Shown here: one piece after another, positions 1-10,147 of the stretch
Layout of the letters: every line of letters begins with the position of its first letter
Position numbering within the stretch: position 1 is the first letter of the stretch
NCBI RefSeq assembly: GCF_017939705.1
Contig: NZ_JAGKSQ010000006.1
Coordinates: forward strand, 1-64,000
DNA length: 64,000 bases
Direction of reading: 5' to 3'
Origin: Halalkalibacter suaedae
GTDB lineage: Bacteria > Bacillota > Bacilli > Bacillales > Bacillaceae_D
Notes under the pieces: generated by a model
Told to the model about the DNA's origin: nothing
The model's input: the letters and a program-made list of their open reading frames with translations, nothing else
The model's database searches: none
Translations under genes and position numbers: made by a program

Positions 1-84
1 CAAGCTCCCATTAGTCCGCTCGACTTGCATGTATTAGGCACGCCGCCAGCGTTCGTCCTGAGCCAGGATCAAACTCTCCATAAA
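1..84 (-). rRNA. 16S rRNA, 5' end only (partial)
   Basis: Read on the minus strand, the segment holds the canonical 16S 5' region, with the 27F primer site (AGAGTTTGATCCTGGCTCAG) followed by the universal GACGAACGCTGGCGGCG block. The mature 5' end is placed near position 84 by analogy with B. subtilis, whose 16S begins with UUUAU. The gene runs off the left edge. Upstream, the leader keeps the typical Bacillus TTGAAAACTGAAC string near 195-215. Confidence 0.97.
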
Positions 85-249
85 ATTGGTTTGAGTTTAA
101 ATAGCTCAATACTTGTTGCTGACTTTTAAAAAAGTCTAAATTGACGAGATATCCTCACTGTTGAAGTCAACAGTAAAATCTCTATTTCGCTTGGCTTTTG
201 TTCAGTTTTCAAAGAACTCATTTCGTCAACCTCTCAAGGCGACTTTTAG

Positions 250-279
250 ATCATAACATTTCTCAACTCATCAAGTCAA
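250..279 (-). promoter_or_regulatory. rrn promoter P2
   Basis: A second SigA-like promoter lies on the minus strand downstream of P1. It has TTGACT at 274-279, an 18-bp spacer and TATGAT at 250-255. Tandem P1/P2 promoters are usual for Bacillus rRNA operons. Confidence 0.65.
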
Positions 280-324
280 GTTGTTTTTTAAAAACGTTTG
301 CCGCGTGTTTCAGCGACAAGTAAT

Positions 325-353
325 AATATATCACCTGAGAGATCAATCGTCAA
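325..353 (-). promoter_or_regulatory. rrn promoter P1
   Basis: On the minus strand, TTGACG (348-353) and TATATT (325-330) are separated by 17 bp and point at the 16S gene. This is a near-consensus SigA promoter about 240 bp upstream of the mature 16S end, as expected for a Bacillus rrn operon. Confidence 0.8.
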
Positions 354-366
354 CACTTTAATAAAT

Positions 367-1233
367 TTATTTTAAAAGATATTTGATTTTATTAATTCCA
401 ACTGCCCTAGTATCTTCTGTTTCACTAGTAAGAATTCGCTTTTCAAGTAAATGTCGTACAAGCAATTCTATATCCAAACGATAATCAGAAAGCTCAGACA
501 AACCCATTAACTCAGACGCACTCCACTCTTTATTCATTGATTGAATAACAGAAAGAAAATGCTGGCTACCTACCTCGGTCTTTGAATGAATGGCTAATTC
601 AGTAGCCAATATTAATAATTCGATTCTTTTCTCTAATGATTCTTCACTATGTAAGAGCTCATGATATAACTTGTAAATTTGCGGCTCGATATACCTTACT
701 TGTTCCCAGACGATGACCTCGGGAAAAAGTCCATGATGAATAACAGACAGCCTTGCTAAGTGATGGAGGGAATGCATCATATTACTAAAGGCATCAAATA
801 AATGCCCACTACGAAAAAGAGTCTTCCCTTCTTCAAAGCGTCTGAGCATCTTCGTGAATTGTATCGTCATTTTCTTAGCTCGATCTCCTGGAGGGAAAAT
901 ATCGATCCTCTCTTTGACTTCCTGTAAGAACTCATTCCTATCAAACATAATTTTTCCATTGATAATCCAATCAATCAACCGGCGGTGATTTCCAATTATT
1001 AAGGTTTGATGTACCATAGCTTGGCTTAACGAGTGAAACGATACATACTTGTTTGCTACAGTATAATGTTTAACATCCCATGTAATATCTGTATTTTGAT
1101 TGACCAAAAGAATAATAACATCAAAACCATCCGTGATCGATAATGGATGGTACTCCTTTTCAACCACAACAATTGCTAATGTATCTCTTTCCCCTGCACG
1201 ATCTTGATATAGCTGCCTAATTAAATCTTCCAT
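367..1233 (-). CDS. ygxA: YgxA-like nucleotidyltransferase-fold protein
   Basis: A 288-residue protein of the YgxA family, annotated as nucleotidyltransferase-like, whose exact reaction is not known. The start at 1233 is chosen because GAGAGGGG sits 8 nt before that ATG; an ATG 24 nt further upstream lacks a ribosome-binding site. The N-terminal half is alpha/beta and the C-terminal half is helical with a winged-helix look. No signal peptide or membrane segment is visible. It lies directly beside the rRNA operon and two genes from perR, exactly as ygxA does next to rrnD in B. subtilis, so identification rests on synteny plus length. The biological role is unassigned. Confidence 0.85.
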   Translation of the reverse strand: MEDLIRQLYQDRAGERDTLAIVVVEKEYHPLSITDGFDVIILLVNQNTDITWDVKHYTVANKYVSFHSLSQAMVHQTLIIGNHRRLIDWIINGKIMFDRNEFLQEVKERIDIFPPGDRAKKMTIQFTKMLRRFEEGKTLFRSGHLFDAFSNMMHSLHHLARLSVIHHGLFPEVIVWEQVRYIEPQIYKLYHELLHSEESLEKRIELLILATELAIHSKTEVGSQHFLSVIQSMNKEWSASELMGLSELSDYRLDIELLVRHLLEKRILTSETEDTRAVGINKIKYLLK

Positions 1234-1395
1234 TATGTAATCCCCTCTCAACTTCAAGACCTACAATATCTATAAAAAATTCTGAACTTATATTTTCTAC
1301 AAAATATAATGAAGTCCTGCAAGATGTCGAACGAATCTCTTTTGTTCCGACTGATAATCTATGTGTTATAATATAGAGGTTAGGAGGAGACATTC

Positions 1396-1764
1396 ATGGC
1401 ATTGAAGTATACAAATAAAATAAATAAAGTACGTACTTTTGCTTTAGGTCTGGTCTTTGTTGGGATTTTAGTGATGTATATAGGAATATTCTTTAAAAGC
1501 TCTCAAGTAATTATGACTATTTCCATGCTGATTGGTTTCCTATGTATCATTGCGAGCACACTAGTTTATTTTTGGATTGGTATGCTTTCGACACGAACGG
1601 TCCAAGTGGTCTGTCCGAATTGCGGTGGTGCGACTAAGATGCTCGGCCGGGTTGATGCTTGCATGCACTGCAGTGAACCTTTAACAATGGACAAGTCATT
1701 AGAAGGAAAAGAGTTTAGTGAGCATTATAACAATAAAAAGAACATTAATAAAAAGCGCTCCTAG
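1396..1764 (+). CDS. ygzB: YgzB family membrane zinc-ribbon protein
   Basis: A 122-residue conserved Bacillaceae protein (YgzB/UPF0295-type). Two hydrophobic helices, about residues 15-33 and 40-63, anchor it in the membrane. A cytoplasmic-type zinc ribbon follows, with C73-x2-C76 and C89-x2-C92. The tail is lysine- and asparagine-rich. TAGGAGGAG lies 8 nt upstream of the ATG and a TATAAT box is present at 1367-1372. The gene is convergent with perR, as in B. subtilis, and shares a bidirectional terminator with it. Function is unknown; zinc binding is inferred from the four cysteines. Confidence 0.88.
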   Translation: MALKYTNKINKVRTFALGLVFVGILVMYIGIFFKSSQVIMTISMLIGFLCIIASTLVYFWIGMLSTRTVQVVCPNCGGATKMLGRVDACMHCSEPLTMDKSLEGKEFSEHYNNKKNINKKRS

Positions 1765-1786
1765 TTGGGCGCTTTTTATTAATGTT
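1741..1786. terminator. Bidirectional terminator between ygzB and perR
   Basis: A perfect 18-bp inverted repeat (1741-1758 and 1769-1786) has a 10-nt loop. The GC core GCGC is flanked by A-rich and T-rich arms, so it works in both directions. It overlaps the last codons of both convergent genes. Confidence 0.9.
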
Positions 1787-2216
1787 CCAATTTCTTTTGA
1801 CAAGAAGGACAATATCCGTATATTTCCATTCTATGATTATGAACTCTAAAACCCGTGACATGCTCAGCTAATGTTTCAACCTCATCAAGGCCGGGATAAT
1901 GAAAATCAACAATTTTCCCGCAATCACTACATATCACATGATAATGATCTGATGTTATTGAATCAAATCTACTTGACGAATCGCCATACGTTAACTCTTT
2001 TACGATACCAGCTTCCTTGAATACGCGTAAGTTATTATAAACTGTTGCGACACTCATGTTTGGAAAACGTCCCTCTAATGCTTTATAGATATCATCAGCA
2101 GTTGGATGGATCATTGATTCAAATAGGAATTCTAGAATCGCATGACGTTGAGGAGTCATACGCACGCGAGTACTTTTTAGAGCATCAAGTGCATCTTGTA
2201 AGCGATGAGTAGACAT
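1779..2216 (-). CDS. perR: Peroxide-responsive repressor PerR
   Basis: A Fur-family metal-dependent repressor of peroxide-stress genes, 145 residues, the same length as B. subtilis PerR. All diagnostic residues align at identical numbers. The regulatory Fe/Mn site is H37, D85, H91, H93 and D104; oxidation of H37 or H91 by peroxide inactivates the family. The structural zinc site is C96, C99, C136 and C139. The start at 2216 is chosen because AGAGGTG precedes it at good spacing and the protein then matches the family N-terminus; an upstream ATG adds ten unrelated residues. A near-perfect PerR box lies just upstream, implying autoregulation. Neighbours ygzB, ygxA and bcp match B. subtilis. Confidence 0.97.
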   Translation of the reverse strand: MSTHRLQDALDALKSTRVRMTPQRHAILEFLFESMIHPTADDIYKALEGRFPNMSVATVYNNLRVFKEAGIVKELTYGDSSSRFDSITSDHYHVICSDCGKIVDFHYPGLDEVETLAEHVTGFRVHNHRMEIYGYCPSCQKKLEH

Positions 2217-2253
2217 GTCATGCACCTCTCTTTCCGTAAAAACCATTCTTACT

Positions 2254-2268
2254 TTATAATAAGTATAA
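2254..2268. promoter_or_regulatory. PerR box upstream of perR
   Basis: The 15-mer TTATAATAAGTATAA matches the PerR consensus TTATAATNATTATAA at 13 of 14 defined positions. It lies 38 bp before the perR start, consistent with negative autoregulation as known in B. subtilis. Confidence 0.8.
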
Positions 2269-2286
2269 TATGCATTTGAAACGTTG

Positions 2287-2595
2287 TCAATTCAGATCAT
2301 TATTAAATCCAAGAATTGGGACAGCATCTTTTACATCAATTAGGAATGAGGTATACCTGTGGGCCTGCTTCGTTTTAAGCTGTTTGTTTTTTTCAATGTT
2401 TAGACACGCTGAGTGAAGTGCCCGCTTTAAATCCGGAACATCTACTTCCTCAACCCCAAACAGAAATGTTGTATTCCCCTTACGCCAGAACCCCCCAGAA
2501 CTTGCAAGTTCAGTCATTCGATAGCCCTGTTGTTTAAGCTGTTTTTCTACCCCATCCGCAAACACGTTATCGATAATACATATAAGTAATTTCAC
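2287..2595 (-). CDS. DarA/YaaQ-like PII-fold protein (cyclic-di-AMP receptor family)
   Basis: A 102-residue protein resembling DarA (YaaQ), the small PII-like protein that binds cyclic-di-AMP as a trimer. Shared features are the KLLI start, the turn [14 protein letters not shown] near residues 30-43 (DarA has ATTGGF and SGNTTF here) and the FGVEE strand. The start is taken as GTG at 2595, with GGAGGGG 6 nt upstream. The longer reading frame from 2724 has no good SD and adds a hydrophobic stretch foreign to the family. The C-terminal half is shorter and diverges from DarA, so ligand binding is not certain. It lies between perR and bcp as a single gene, where B. subtilis has no such gene. Confidence 0.7.
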   Translation of the reverse strand: MKLLICIIDNVFADGVEKQLKQQGYRMTELASSGGFWRKGNTTFLFGVEEVDVPDLKRALHSACLNIEKNKQLKTKQAHRYTSFLIDVKDAVPILGFNNDLN

Positions 2596-2792
2596 CGGCT
2601 TCCCCTCCAACTTAAGGCTTTTATCTAGATTTATTCTAGTTAATATTATTATGTTCCTATTAATGTTTGATAAAGGAGGAGTAATTGAGAATTGTACTAA
2701 CCCATAAATTAATAGAGAGTACATTCATTCTTCAACTTTCCTCTTGCCTGACCAAGACACTTCATATTAAGATTAAAACAAATAGACTAGCT

Positions 2793-3266
2793 TTAATCTT
2801 CTACAACTTCTTTTACATAAGCTAGAGCTTCCTCTACATGATCCTTTACTTTGACCTTTCTCCATTCCTTCACTAAGACTCCATCTTTGTTAATCACAAA
2901 CGTTGATCGTTCAATCCCCATATACTCTTTACCGAAGTTCTTTTTCAATTTCCAAACACCATAGCTCTCAGCAACTTCATGATCGACATCAGCTAGCAAT
3001 AAGAAAGGTAAGTTGTACTTATCAATAAATTTCTCGTGCTTTGCAACAGGATCTGGACTTACACCAACCACAACTGTATTAAGGTCTGAGAAATCATCCG
3101 TTCGATCACGAAAATCACAAGCTTGGGTAGTACAACCAGGTGTCATATCTTTAGGGTAAAAGTACAAGATAACATTACTACCACGAAATTCCTCAAGGGT
3201 TACTATCTCTCCATTACTAGCAATAAGCTCGAAAGAAGGTGCAACTTGACCTATCTCAATTGACAT
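2793..3266 (-). CDS. bcp: Thioredoxin-dependent peroxiredoxin Bcp (YgaF)
   Basis: An atypical 2-Cys peroxiredoxin that reduces H2O2 and organic hydroperoxides using thioredoxin. Of its 157 residues, the motif PGCTTQAC carries peroxidatic C45 and resolving C50, the Bcp arrangement. The FYPKD strand before it and YGVWKLK further on are also family hallmarks. The start at 3266 (MSIEIG) is preferred over the ATG 9 nt upstream, which abuts the SD (AGGAAGG) with no spacing. B. subtilis ygaF lies in the same place next to perR and gsaB. Proximity to perR fits peroxide defence, but I see no clear PerR box in front of it. Confidence 0.92.
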   Translation of the reverse strand: MSIEIGQVAPSFELIASNGEIVTLEEFRGSNVILYFYPKDMTPGCTTQACDFRDRTDDFSDLNTVVVGVSPDPVAKHEKFIDKYNLPFLLLADVDHEVAESYGVWKLKKNFGKEYMGIERSTFVINKDGVLVKEWRKVKVKDHVEEALAYVKEVVED

Positions 3267-3546
3267 TACAATCATCCTTCCTCTGTTTTTCTTAAGCGTA
3301 GCCTAAGATATACAATATTACAACCATATCTGACAAGCCATTTTGTTTGTATTTATATTAGCAAAAGGAAATGACTTAACCTACCTCGCGAATAAAAAGA
3401 TTGAAAAAAGATCATAATGGTTCAGTAAAAGCACGGTGCGAGTAACTATAATGATCATTTATATCTATAGTCTTTCTATTTTTTTATTGATAAAATACTA
3501 CATGAACCATTTCTACATTTTAAGTATCAAGAAGGGAGTTAGTTGC

Positions 3547-3696
3547 ATGGATATTTTATCAAATGAACTTCTAATCCAAGCATACGAGCGGGCGATTAAA
3601 GAGGGCTTAAGCTCTGATTTTGTAGATTTACTTTTTCAGGAAATCTCAAAAAGAAACCTAAAGAACCAACTTAGTAAACCTCCAGTTCAGAAATAA
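3547..3696 (+). CDS. sda: Sporulation checkpoint protein Sda
   Basis: A 49-residue helical-hairpin protein matching Sda, which blocks autophosphorylation of the sporulation kinase KinA when DNA replication is perturbed. The pattern LSNELLIQAY near the N-terminus, then DFVDLLFQEI and the SKRNL segment, tracks the B. subtilis protein (LSDELLIESY, DFIELIENEI, RRSL). The start at 3547 is chosen for the GGGAG 9 nt upstream and because a longer frame from 3436 adds an unrelated hydrophobic leader. I see no exact DnaA box (TTATNCACA) upstream, although sda is DnaA-regulated in B. subtilis. In B. subtilis sda sits elsewhere, near yqeG. Confidence 0.85.
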   Translation: MDILSNELLIQAYERAIKEGLSSDFVDLLFQEISKRNLKNQLSKPPVQK

Positions 3697-3930
3697 TTTG
3701 TAGGATGTATAAAATAATACATAGTGGTTTCAACATAAAACAACTCTCTTCTACCGATCGATTGATCCCCACCTACTCGCTCTCCTATGATCCTTATTTA
3801 TCATTCTCAAATGAAGAGTTATATCCTAAATGCCTAGTTTGATTTTCCTTATTCCTATATTCTTACTTGCTCTCTCACTGGCACTGTGGTTGAATAACAA
3901 ACAAGTATGTGTAATATATAGGAGGCAATT

Positions 3931-5220
3931 ATGAAACGGGTACAATCAGAAGCATATTATAAAGAGGCACAAGAACATATTGTTGGCGGTGTCAATAGTC
4001 CATCACGAGCGTATAAAGGAGTCGGTGGTGGAACACCGGTGTTTATGGAAAAAGGAAATGGGGCATATTTCTGGGACGTCGATGGTAATAAGTATATTGA
4101 TTACCTCGCAGCCTATGGACCCATTATTACTGGGCACGCACATCCCCATATTACCAAGGCTATTCAGGAAGCAGTTGAAAATGGTGTACTTTTCGGAACA
4201 CCAACAAAGCTTGAAAATACATTTGCCAAAATGCTTAAAGACGCAATTCCTTCGTTAGAAAAGGTTCGCTTTGTTAATTCAGGCACAGAGGCTGTAATGA
4301 CAACAATTAGAGTGGCTCGTGCTTATACAGGACGGGATAAAATTATTAAATTTGCAGGTTGCTATCACGGACACTCCGACCTAGTCCTAGTAGCTGCTGG
4401 TTCAGGTCCATCAACTCTTGGAACTCCTGATTCAGCTGGTGTTACAAAAAGTATAGCCAAAGAAGTGATCACTGTTCCATTTAACGATATTGAAGCATAT
4501 AAGAAAGCTCTTCAAAAATGGGGAGACGAGATTGCCGCAGTTCTTGTTGAACCTATCGTTGGAAATTTTGGGATTGTTGAACCGAAAGAGGGCTTTTTAG
4601 AAGAAGTGAATCAATTGACTCACGATGCCGGTGCCTTAGTTATTTATGATGAGGTCATCACAGCTTTTCGTTTCATGTATGGCGGTGCTCAAAATTATTT
4701 AGGTGTTGAACCAGATATGACAGCACTCGGAAAAATAATCGGTGGCGGCTTACCAATTGGAGCTTACGGTGGTCGAGTTGATATAATGGAAAAGGTTGCA
4801 CCTCTTGGCCCTGCATATCAAGCTGGAACGATGGCTGGGAATCCTGCCTCGATGAGTGCTGGCATCGCTTGTCTAGAAGTCCTCAAGGAAAAAGGAATAT
4901 ACGAAGAACTTGATCGTTTAGGCCAAAGATTAGAAGAAGGAATCCTCTCACATGCGAAAAAGCACGGACAAACAATAACAGTGAATCGTTTAAAGGGAGC
5001 TCTTACCGTCTATTTCACCTCTGAACGAGTGACAAATTACGAACAGGCCGAACAAACAGACGGCGAAAAATTCGGGGTATTCTTTAAAGAAATGCTTGAA
5101 AGAGGAATTAATTTAGCTCCATCAAAATATGAAGCATGGTTTTTGACCACTGCTCATACTGATGAAGATATCGATAGAACACTAGAAGCAGTAGAGCAAT
5201 CATTTGCTGCCATGGACTAG
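3931..5220 (+). CDS. hemL: Glutamate-1-semialdehyde 2,1-aminomutase
   Basis: A PLP enzyme converting glutamate-1-semialdehyde to 5-aminolevulinate, the committed precursor of heme. Its 429 residues have the standard length. The PLP lysine is K268 in ALGKIIGGG. The NSGTEAV and CYHGHSD motifs of the class III aminotransferase fold and the [14 protein letters not shown] segment are intact. AGGAGG lies 6 nt upstream of the ATG. The gene precedes ygaE as in the B. subtilis gsaB (hemL paralogue) locus, so it is the GsaB-type enzyme outside the main hem operon. Confidence 0.96.
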   Translation: MKRVQSEAYYKEAQEHIVGGVNSPSRAYKGVGGGTPVFMEKGNGAYFWDVDGNKYIDYLAAYGPIITGHAHPHITKAIQEAVENGVLFGTPTKLENTFAKMLKDAIPSLEKVRFVNSGTEAVMTTIRVARAYTGRDKIIKFAGCYHGHSDLVLVAAGSGPSTLGTPDSAGVTKSIAKEVITVPFNDIEAYKKALQKWGDEIAAVLVEPIVGNFGIVEPKEGFLEEVNQLTHDAGALVIYDEVITAFRFMYGGAQNYLGVEPDMTALGKIIGGGLPIGAYGGRVDIMEKVAPLGPAYQAGTMAGNPASMSAGIACLEVLKEKGIYEELDRLGQRLEEGILSHAKKHGQTITVNRLKGALTVYFTSERVTNYEQAEQTDGEKFGVFFKEMLERGINLAPSKYEAWFLTTAHTDEDIDRTLEAVEQSFAAMD

Positions 5221-5275
5221 AAAATTTGTCCCCTAAAAAAGGGTGGACGCGTCACAAAGGGGTTTTAATTTAGCT

Positions 5276-6361
5276 ATGAAACTTGGAGCTCGTATTTTTA
5301 AAACGGGTCTGGCAGTAATGCTTTCACTATACTTAGCCATTTGGCTTGGGTTTGAACCACCGACATTTGCTGCACTTGCTGCGGCATTTGCGGTTCAACC
5401 CTCTATTTATCGAACGTTCCAAACCATCTTAGACCAAGTTCAAGCAAATGTGATCGGTGCACTCCTAGCAGTTGTTCTAGTAATGACAATGGGTTCTGAT
5501 CCTTTTATCGTCGGACTGGCCGTTGTTTTGGCTATTGCACTAATACTAAAGTTTAAATTAGAGCCAACAACCATTCCGATTGCAGTCGTAACAATAATTA
5601 TTATCATGGAAAGTCCGAGTGTGGATTTCATTCAATTTGCGTCAAGCCGCTTTTTTCTAATCCTTCTCGGGGTTATTTCAGCCTTTATAATCAACTTAGT
5701 ATTCATACCACCACGCTATGAAACAAAATTATATCAAAAATTATTAAAGGCGACAGAGGATATTCACCAATGGATGATGCTTGTTATTCGCCATGATGCC
5801 GATCACCGTTCATTAAAAAATGACATTAGTCGTCTTGAAGAAAAGATGGTAAAGGTAGATAATCTTTATCTTCTTTATAAAGAAGAAAGAAATTATTTTA
5901 TGCGTAATAAATATGGTAAAGCTAGAAAGGTCGTTGTTTACCGACAAATGCTAGTCACGACCAAAAAAGCTCTATTTGTCTTAAAAAATCTTGAACATCG
6001 TTTTATTGATATCAATGACATCTCCGGACAAACACATAAGATGTTTGAAAAGCAATTATATGAATTAACCCGCTACCATGAACTTCTTTTTTTACGGTAT
6101 ATCGGCAAGGTCAATACCGAAAGAACAAGTGAACTAACCGAGGCATTAAGCGAGGGGAAGGAAGAGCTTTTAGCTGATTTTATCAACCTCCGGGAACAGG
6201 ATAAATTGAAGAATACTCAATGGCTTCATATCCTTCCAGCCATATCACAATTGATTGAATATCAGGAACAACTTGAGCATTTAGACCAATTGCTTGATAG
6301 CTTCCTCAATTATCACCAGGAAGAGAATGAAGTGAAAATCCAAGCAGAGGAAGACATTTAA
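5276..6361 (+). CDS. ygaE: YgaE-like aromatic acid exporter family (FUSC-type) membrane protein
   Basis: A 361-residue membrane protein. The N-terminal 150 residues hold five to six hydrophobic helices of the aromatic-acid-exporter (ArAE_1/FUSC) type, with FEPPTFAALAA and VQPS signature turns near the start. The C-terminal 200 residues are charged, helical and cytoplasmic (ArAE_1_C-like). The start is ATG 5276 behind AAAGGGG, giving the family N-terminus MKLGARIFKTG. A GTG at 5243 abuts its only purine run and is less likely. It is probably co-transcribed with hemL (55 bp gap), as in B. subtilis. The substrate is unknown. Confidence 0.85.
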   Translation: MKLGARIFKTGLAVMLSLYLAIWLGFEPPTFAALAAAFAVQPSIYRTFQTILDQVQANVIGALLAVVLVMTMGSDPFIVGLAVVLAIALILKFKLEPTTIPIAVVTIIIIMESPSVDFIQFASSRFFLILLGVISAFIINLVFIPPRYETKLYQKLLKATEDIHQWMMLVIRHDADHRSLKNDISRLEEKMVKVDNLYLLYKEERNYFMRNKYGKARKVVVYRQMLVTTKKALFVLKNLEHRFIDINDISGQTHKMFEKQLYELTRYHELLFLRYIGKVNTERTSELTEALSEGKEELLADFINLREQDKLKNTQWLHILPAISQLIEYQEQLEHLDQLLDSFLNYHQEENEVKIQAEEDI

Positions 6362-6381
6362 GTAAAAGATAAATCAAAAAA

Positions 6382-6426
6382 GGCGTGTCAAAGGTTGTAC
6401 TCTCACCTTCAGACACGCCCTTTTTT
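6382..6426. terminator. Terminator between convergent ygaE and ygaD
   Basis: GGCGTGTC (6382-6389) pairs with GACACGCC (6412-6419), with an inner AGGT/ACCT stem. T6 follows on the plus strand and A6 precedes it, so it can serve both genes. Confidence 0.85.
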
Positions 6427-8158
6427 ATAGTTTCTGTACTTCAAATAGTTTTTTATAGCTTCCATCCCTGCTCATCAACTGATTGTGGTTTCCAACTTCA
6501 GCAATTTCACCATTTTCAATAACGACAATTCGATCTGCATGAGTAATTGTTGATAATCTGTGAGCAACGATGAATGTTGTCCGGTCCTTTGCTAATTTCT
6601 CAAGAGCCTCTTGAATATAATGTTCACTTTCCAAATCAAGAGCAGATGTCGCTTCATCAAAAATTAGGATTGATGGGTTTTTGAGAAATACCCTAGCAAT
6701 GGCGACACGCTGCTTTTGACCACCAGATAGCTTAACGCCACGTTCCCCAACCTCGGTATCGTAACCATTAGGTAAGCTCATGATGAACTCATGTGCATTC
6801 GCAGCTTGAGCAGCAGCAATCACTTCTGCATCAGTTGCATTGGGATTACCCATCATAATATTTTGCTTAACAGAATCACTAAACAAAATATTATCCTGCA
6901 TGACCATCCCGATATTATCGCGTAGTGTTCGAACTTTGTAATTCCGTATATCTATACCGTCCAACACTATCCGACCTGTCGTCACATCAAAAAAACGTGG
7001 AATTAAACTAATAAGTGTACTTTTTCCTCCGCCACTCATTCCTACAAATGCAATCGTCTCACCAGGCTTAACGTCGAGATTTAAATCCTTCAACACCGGT
7101 TTATCATCATCGCTATATTGAAAACCAACCTGTTCAAATGATAATCGTCCTTCAGCCTTCGTTAAAGGAATCGTATTGGGTTCATCCTTTATATCATATT
7201 TCTCGTCAATAAATTCAAAGACACGGTCCATTGACGCAATAGCTTGGGTCAATGTAGTTGATGAATTGACTAGGCGACGTAACGGACCATACAATCTCTC
7301 CATATATAAGACAAACGCTGTCATAACCCCAACCTCAAGATTGTTTGTGATAACGAAATAAGCAGAGACAAAGATCACTAATAATGGAGCGATATCTGTA
7401 ATTGTATTAACAACAGCAAATGTTTTCGCATTCCATTTCGTATGGTCAATGGCCTTGTCTAAGAAATGACCATTTCTCTCAGCAAAGCGTTGCTGCTCAT
7501 AATCCTCAAGGGCAAAGCTACGAATAACACTCATCCCTTGAACTCGTTCATGAAGATGTCCTTGCACCTCGGCTAGTGCTTGAGATCTCACTCTCGTTAA
7601 ATGACGGAGGTGGGCATAGAAGTATTTCACGGAAAAACCGTAAAAAGGGAACATTGCAATCGCAACTAATGTTAGCCAGACATTTAAATTAAGCATAATT
7701 ATGATTGCAATAATAATGGTAGCTAGATCAAGCCAGATATTCATTAGTCCTGTAATAACGAAATTCTTCGTCTGCTCAACATCATGAATGACCCGAGAGA
7801 TGATCTCCCCGACTTTATGATTAGAGTAATAACGGAGACTCAGCTTCTGGATATGCGTGAACAGTTGATCTCGAATATCATAAAGGATTTTACTCGCTAT
7901 CCATTGTGCATAGTATTGTCTAAAATATTCAACTGGTGGTCTAATTATAATGAATAAAAAAGCCATTCCACCCATTATTTTAAATAATATCGATAGCTTC
8001 TCATCCTGTGTCATCATATCAACCATGATAATATCATCAATAACATACATCATGACAAGCGGTAACAAAAGCGGTATCCCAAACTTAAATAGTCCAATAA
8101 TAATAGTTATAATAATTTCTTTCCAATATGGCTTGACGAACGCCATATAGCGTTTCAT
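6425..8158 (-). CDS. ygaD: ABC exporter half-transporter YgaD
   Basis: A 577-residue fused membrane/ATPase exporter of the MsbA/LmrA type. The six-helix transmembrane domain covers about residues 1-310. The nucleotide-binding domain follows, with Walker [10 protein letters not shown] (K379), signature LSGGQ, Walker [10 protein letters not shown] and the switch histidine in VAHRLS. It probably works as a homodimer exporting lipids or drugs; the substrate is not deducible. The SD in front of 8158 is weak (GGA 5 nt upstream). In order and orientation it matches ygaD beside ygaC and ygaE in B. subtilis. Confidence 0.93.
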   Translation of the reverse strand: MKRYMAFVKPYWKEIIITIIIGLFKFGIPLLLPLVMMYVIDDIIMVDMMTQDEKLSILFKIMGGMAFLFIIIRPPVEYFRQYYAQWIASKILYDIRDQLFTHIQKLSLRYYSNHKVGEIISRVIHDVEQTKNFVITGLMNIWLDLATIIIAIIIMLNLNVWLTLVAIAMFPFYGFSVKYFYAHLRHLTRVRSQALAEVQGHLHERVQGMSVIRSFALEDYEQQRFAERNGHFLDKAIDHTKWNAKTFAVVNTITDIAPLLVIFVSAYFVITNNLEVGVMTAFVLYMERLYGPLRRLVNSSTTLTQAIASMDRVFEFIDEKYDIKDEPNTIPLTKAEGRLSFEQVGFQYSDDDKPVLKDLNLDVKPGETIAFVGMSGGGKSTLISLIPRFFDVTTGRIVLDGIDIRNYKVRTLRDNIGMVMQDNILFSDSVKQNIMMGNPNATDAEVIAAAQAANAHEFIMSLPNGYDTEVGERGVKLSGGQKQRVAIARVFLKNPSILIFDEATSALDLESEHYIQEALEKLAKDRTTFIVAHRLSTITHADRIVVIENGEIAEVGNHNQLMSRDGSYKKLFEVQKL

Positions 8159-8200
8159 ACTATCCAGGTTCGTCGACCCCCTTTTTTCTCTAATAGTAAG

Positions 8201-8230
8201 GGGCCTGATCAGAGGAACAAGATCAGACCC
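8201..8230. repeat. Inverted repeat between ygaC and ygaD
   Basis: GGGCCTGATC (8201-8210) pairs with GATCAGACCC (8221-8230), with one mismatch and a 10-nt loop. No T-run follows on the minus strand, so it could be a weak terminator or an RNA processing or attenuation site in the ygaC-ygaD transcript. Confidence 0.5.
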
Positions 8231-8236
8231 TTCAAT

Positions 8237-8764
8237 TTAGCGATATTGTAGGAAACGTTCGTACCAATTTTCAATAAATTGAGGAGCAAACGGTCCTTTA
8301 CGCTGGTGAATCCACGAAATAAGCTCATCGACACTTCTCTTTAGTATGTCATCAACAGCTGGTGGATAATTCATTAACTTGCTATGGAGATCATATTCAT
8401 CCTCATCTAAGAGCTTAAAGGTCATGTCAGGGAACACCTTAATATCAAGGTCATAGTCAATGTATTTTAATGCTTCTTGATCCCATGTAAAAGGTGAGCC
8501 AAGATTGCAATAATAATAAATGCCGTCCGATCGTATCATACCGATTGTATTAAACCATTGTTCAGAATCAAAATAGCATATCGCAGGTTCTCTAGTTCTC
8601 CAATTTCGACCATCCGATTCCTTAACTAATATCCGATCATTCCCTCCAATGACAACCTTTGACGTCCCTTTAAGCACGATTGTTTCTTCCCAAATGCGAT
8701 GAATTAATCCATTATGCTTATAACTATGGATTTCAATATTGCTTCCTACTTTGGGAAAGTTCAT
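8237..8764 (-). CDS. ntdP: Nucleoside di/triphosphate phosphatase, DUF402 family (YgaC)
   Basis: A 175-residue DUF402 protein. The S. aureus homologue Ntdp hydrolyses nucleoside di- and triphosphates with divalent metal. The beta-rich core and the acidic run with [10 protein letters not shown] followed by LLDEDEYD near residues 104-124 are the metal-binding hallmarks. Length equals the family standard. AAAGGAG lies 6 nt before the ATG at 8764. It is upstream of ygaD on the same strand, as in B. subtilis ygaC. The physiological substrate is uncertain. Confidence 0.85.
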   Translation of the reverse strand: MNFPKVGSNIEIHSYKHNGLIHRIWEETIVLKGTSKVVIGGNDRILVKESDGRNWRTREPAICYFDSEQWFNTIGMIRSDGIYYYCNLGSPFTWDQEALKYIDYDLDIKVFPDMTFKLLDEDEYDLHSKLMNYPPAVDDILKRSVDELISWIHQRKGPFAPQFIENWYERFLQYR

Positions 8765-9010
8765 ACTTTACTCCTTTCTGTTCAATTTTGCAGACGTCGG
8801 TAGGTAGAGTAGTCCATATTCGTGATACTTGTCCGAAAAATAAAGGCCTCTACTCTATTCTCTACTTTTTTTACACGTTTATCACTTTTCTTTATCTCTT
8901 CTATTATAACGCTTTACGAATTGTTTTGAAACGCTTTGACCTTCATTTATGTATGTAATTAATTAAAGTGCCTATTTAGTCCTTATCAGAAAGGTACTTT
9001 CACAAAGAAA

Positions 9011-9044
9011 AAGCACCCTCTAAACGAAAAGTTAGAGGGTGCTT
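9011..9044. terminator. Terminator of the SASP gene
   Basis: A perfect 13-bp stem AAGCACCCTCTAA / TTAGAGGGTGCTT has an 8-nt loop. On the minus strand it is followed by a T-rich run, immediately after the spore-protein gene. Upstream, 8765-9010 shows no gene or conserved site that I can identify. Confidence 0.85.
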
Positions 9045-9059
9045 CTTCTTTTGCTAAAA

Positions 9060-9239
9060 TTATTGTTGTGAAGAGTTTTGTTGCTTACGTGCTTCAGACT
9101 GAGCGTTTTGTTGACGAACCTCTTGTGCATTCGTTTCGCTAGCAAACTCAGTGTTATAGCTTTGACCTTGAGCAGAAGCAGCGTTTTGCTTTCTTACTTC
9201 TTGCTTATTTGTTTTAGATGCTTGTTGTTGGTTATCCAT
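9060..9239 (-). CDS. sspE: Gamma-type small acid-soluble spore protein
   Basis: A 59-residue protein made of two repeats rich in Q, N, A and S, with the recurring pattern Q-E-V-R-x-Q-N-A and a TEFA/TEFASET core. This is the signature of gamma-type SASP, the amino-acid reserve of the spore core that is degraded by Gpr on germination. The SD GGAGGTG lies 6 nt before the ATG at 9239; a GTG nine bases upstream overlaps the SD and is rejected. A SigG-like promoter lies upstream. The place between ygaC and yfhS/fabL matches sspE in B. subtilis. Confidence 0.9.
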   Translation of the reverse strand: MDNQQQASKTNKQEVRKQNAASAQGQSYNTEFASETNAQEVRQQNAQSEARKQQNSSQQ

Positions 9240-9261
9240 GTGTATCACCTCCCACGACTAT

Positions 9262-9292
9262 TAAGATGTCCGTTGCGGGAGAGTTTTATTCA
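9262..9292 (-). promoter_or_regulatory. Putative SigG promoter of the SASP gene
   Basis: On the minus strand the -35 TGAATA (9287-9292) is exact for forespore sigma G. The -10 CATCTTA (9262-9268) matches CATACTA at five of seven positions, with an 18-bp spacer. Forespore control is expected for this gene. Confidence 0.6.
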
Positions 9293-9300
9293 AAGAAATT

Positions 9301-10101
<801 letters not shown>

Positions 10102-10147
10102 TTACGAACAGGAACACTAAACATAAATGAATAAGGGAGGTCTTTTT

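Noticed and set aside
3707-3850. 46-codon ORF downstream of sda
   Set aside because: No usable SD and low-complexity composition; no family resemblance.
8680-8958. Plus-strand ORF of 92 codons between ygaC and the SASP gene
   Set aside because: It begins inside ygaC in antisense, has no SD and a phenylalanine- and tyrosine-rich random composition.
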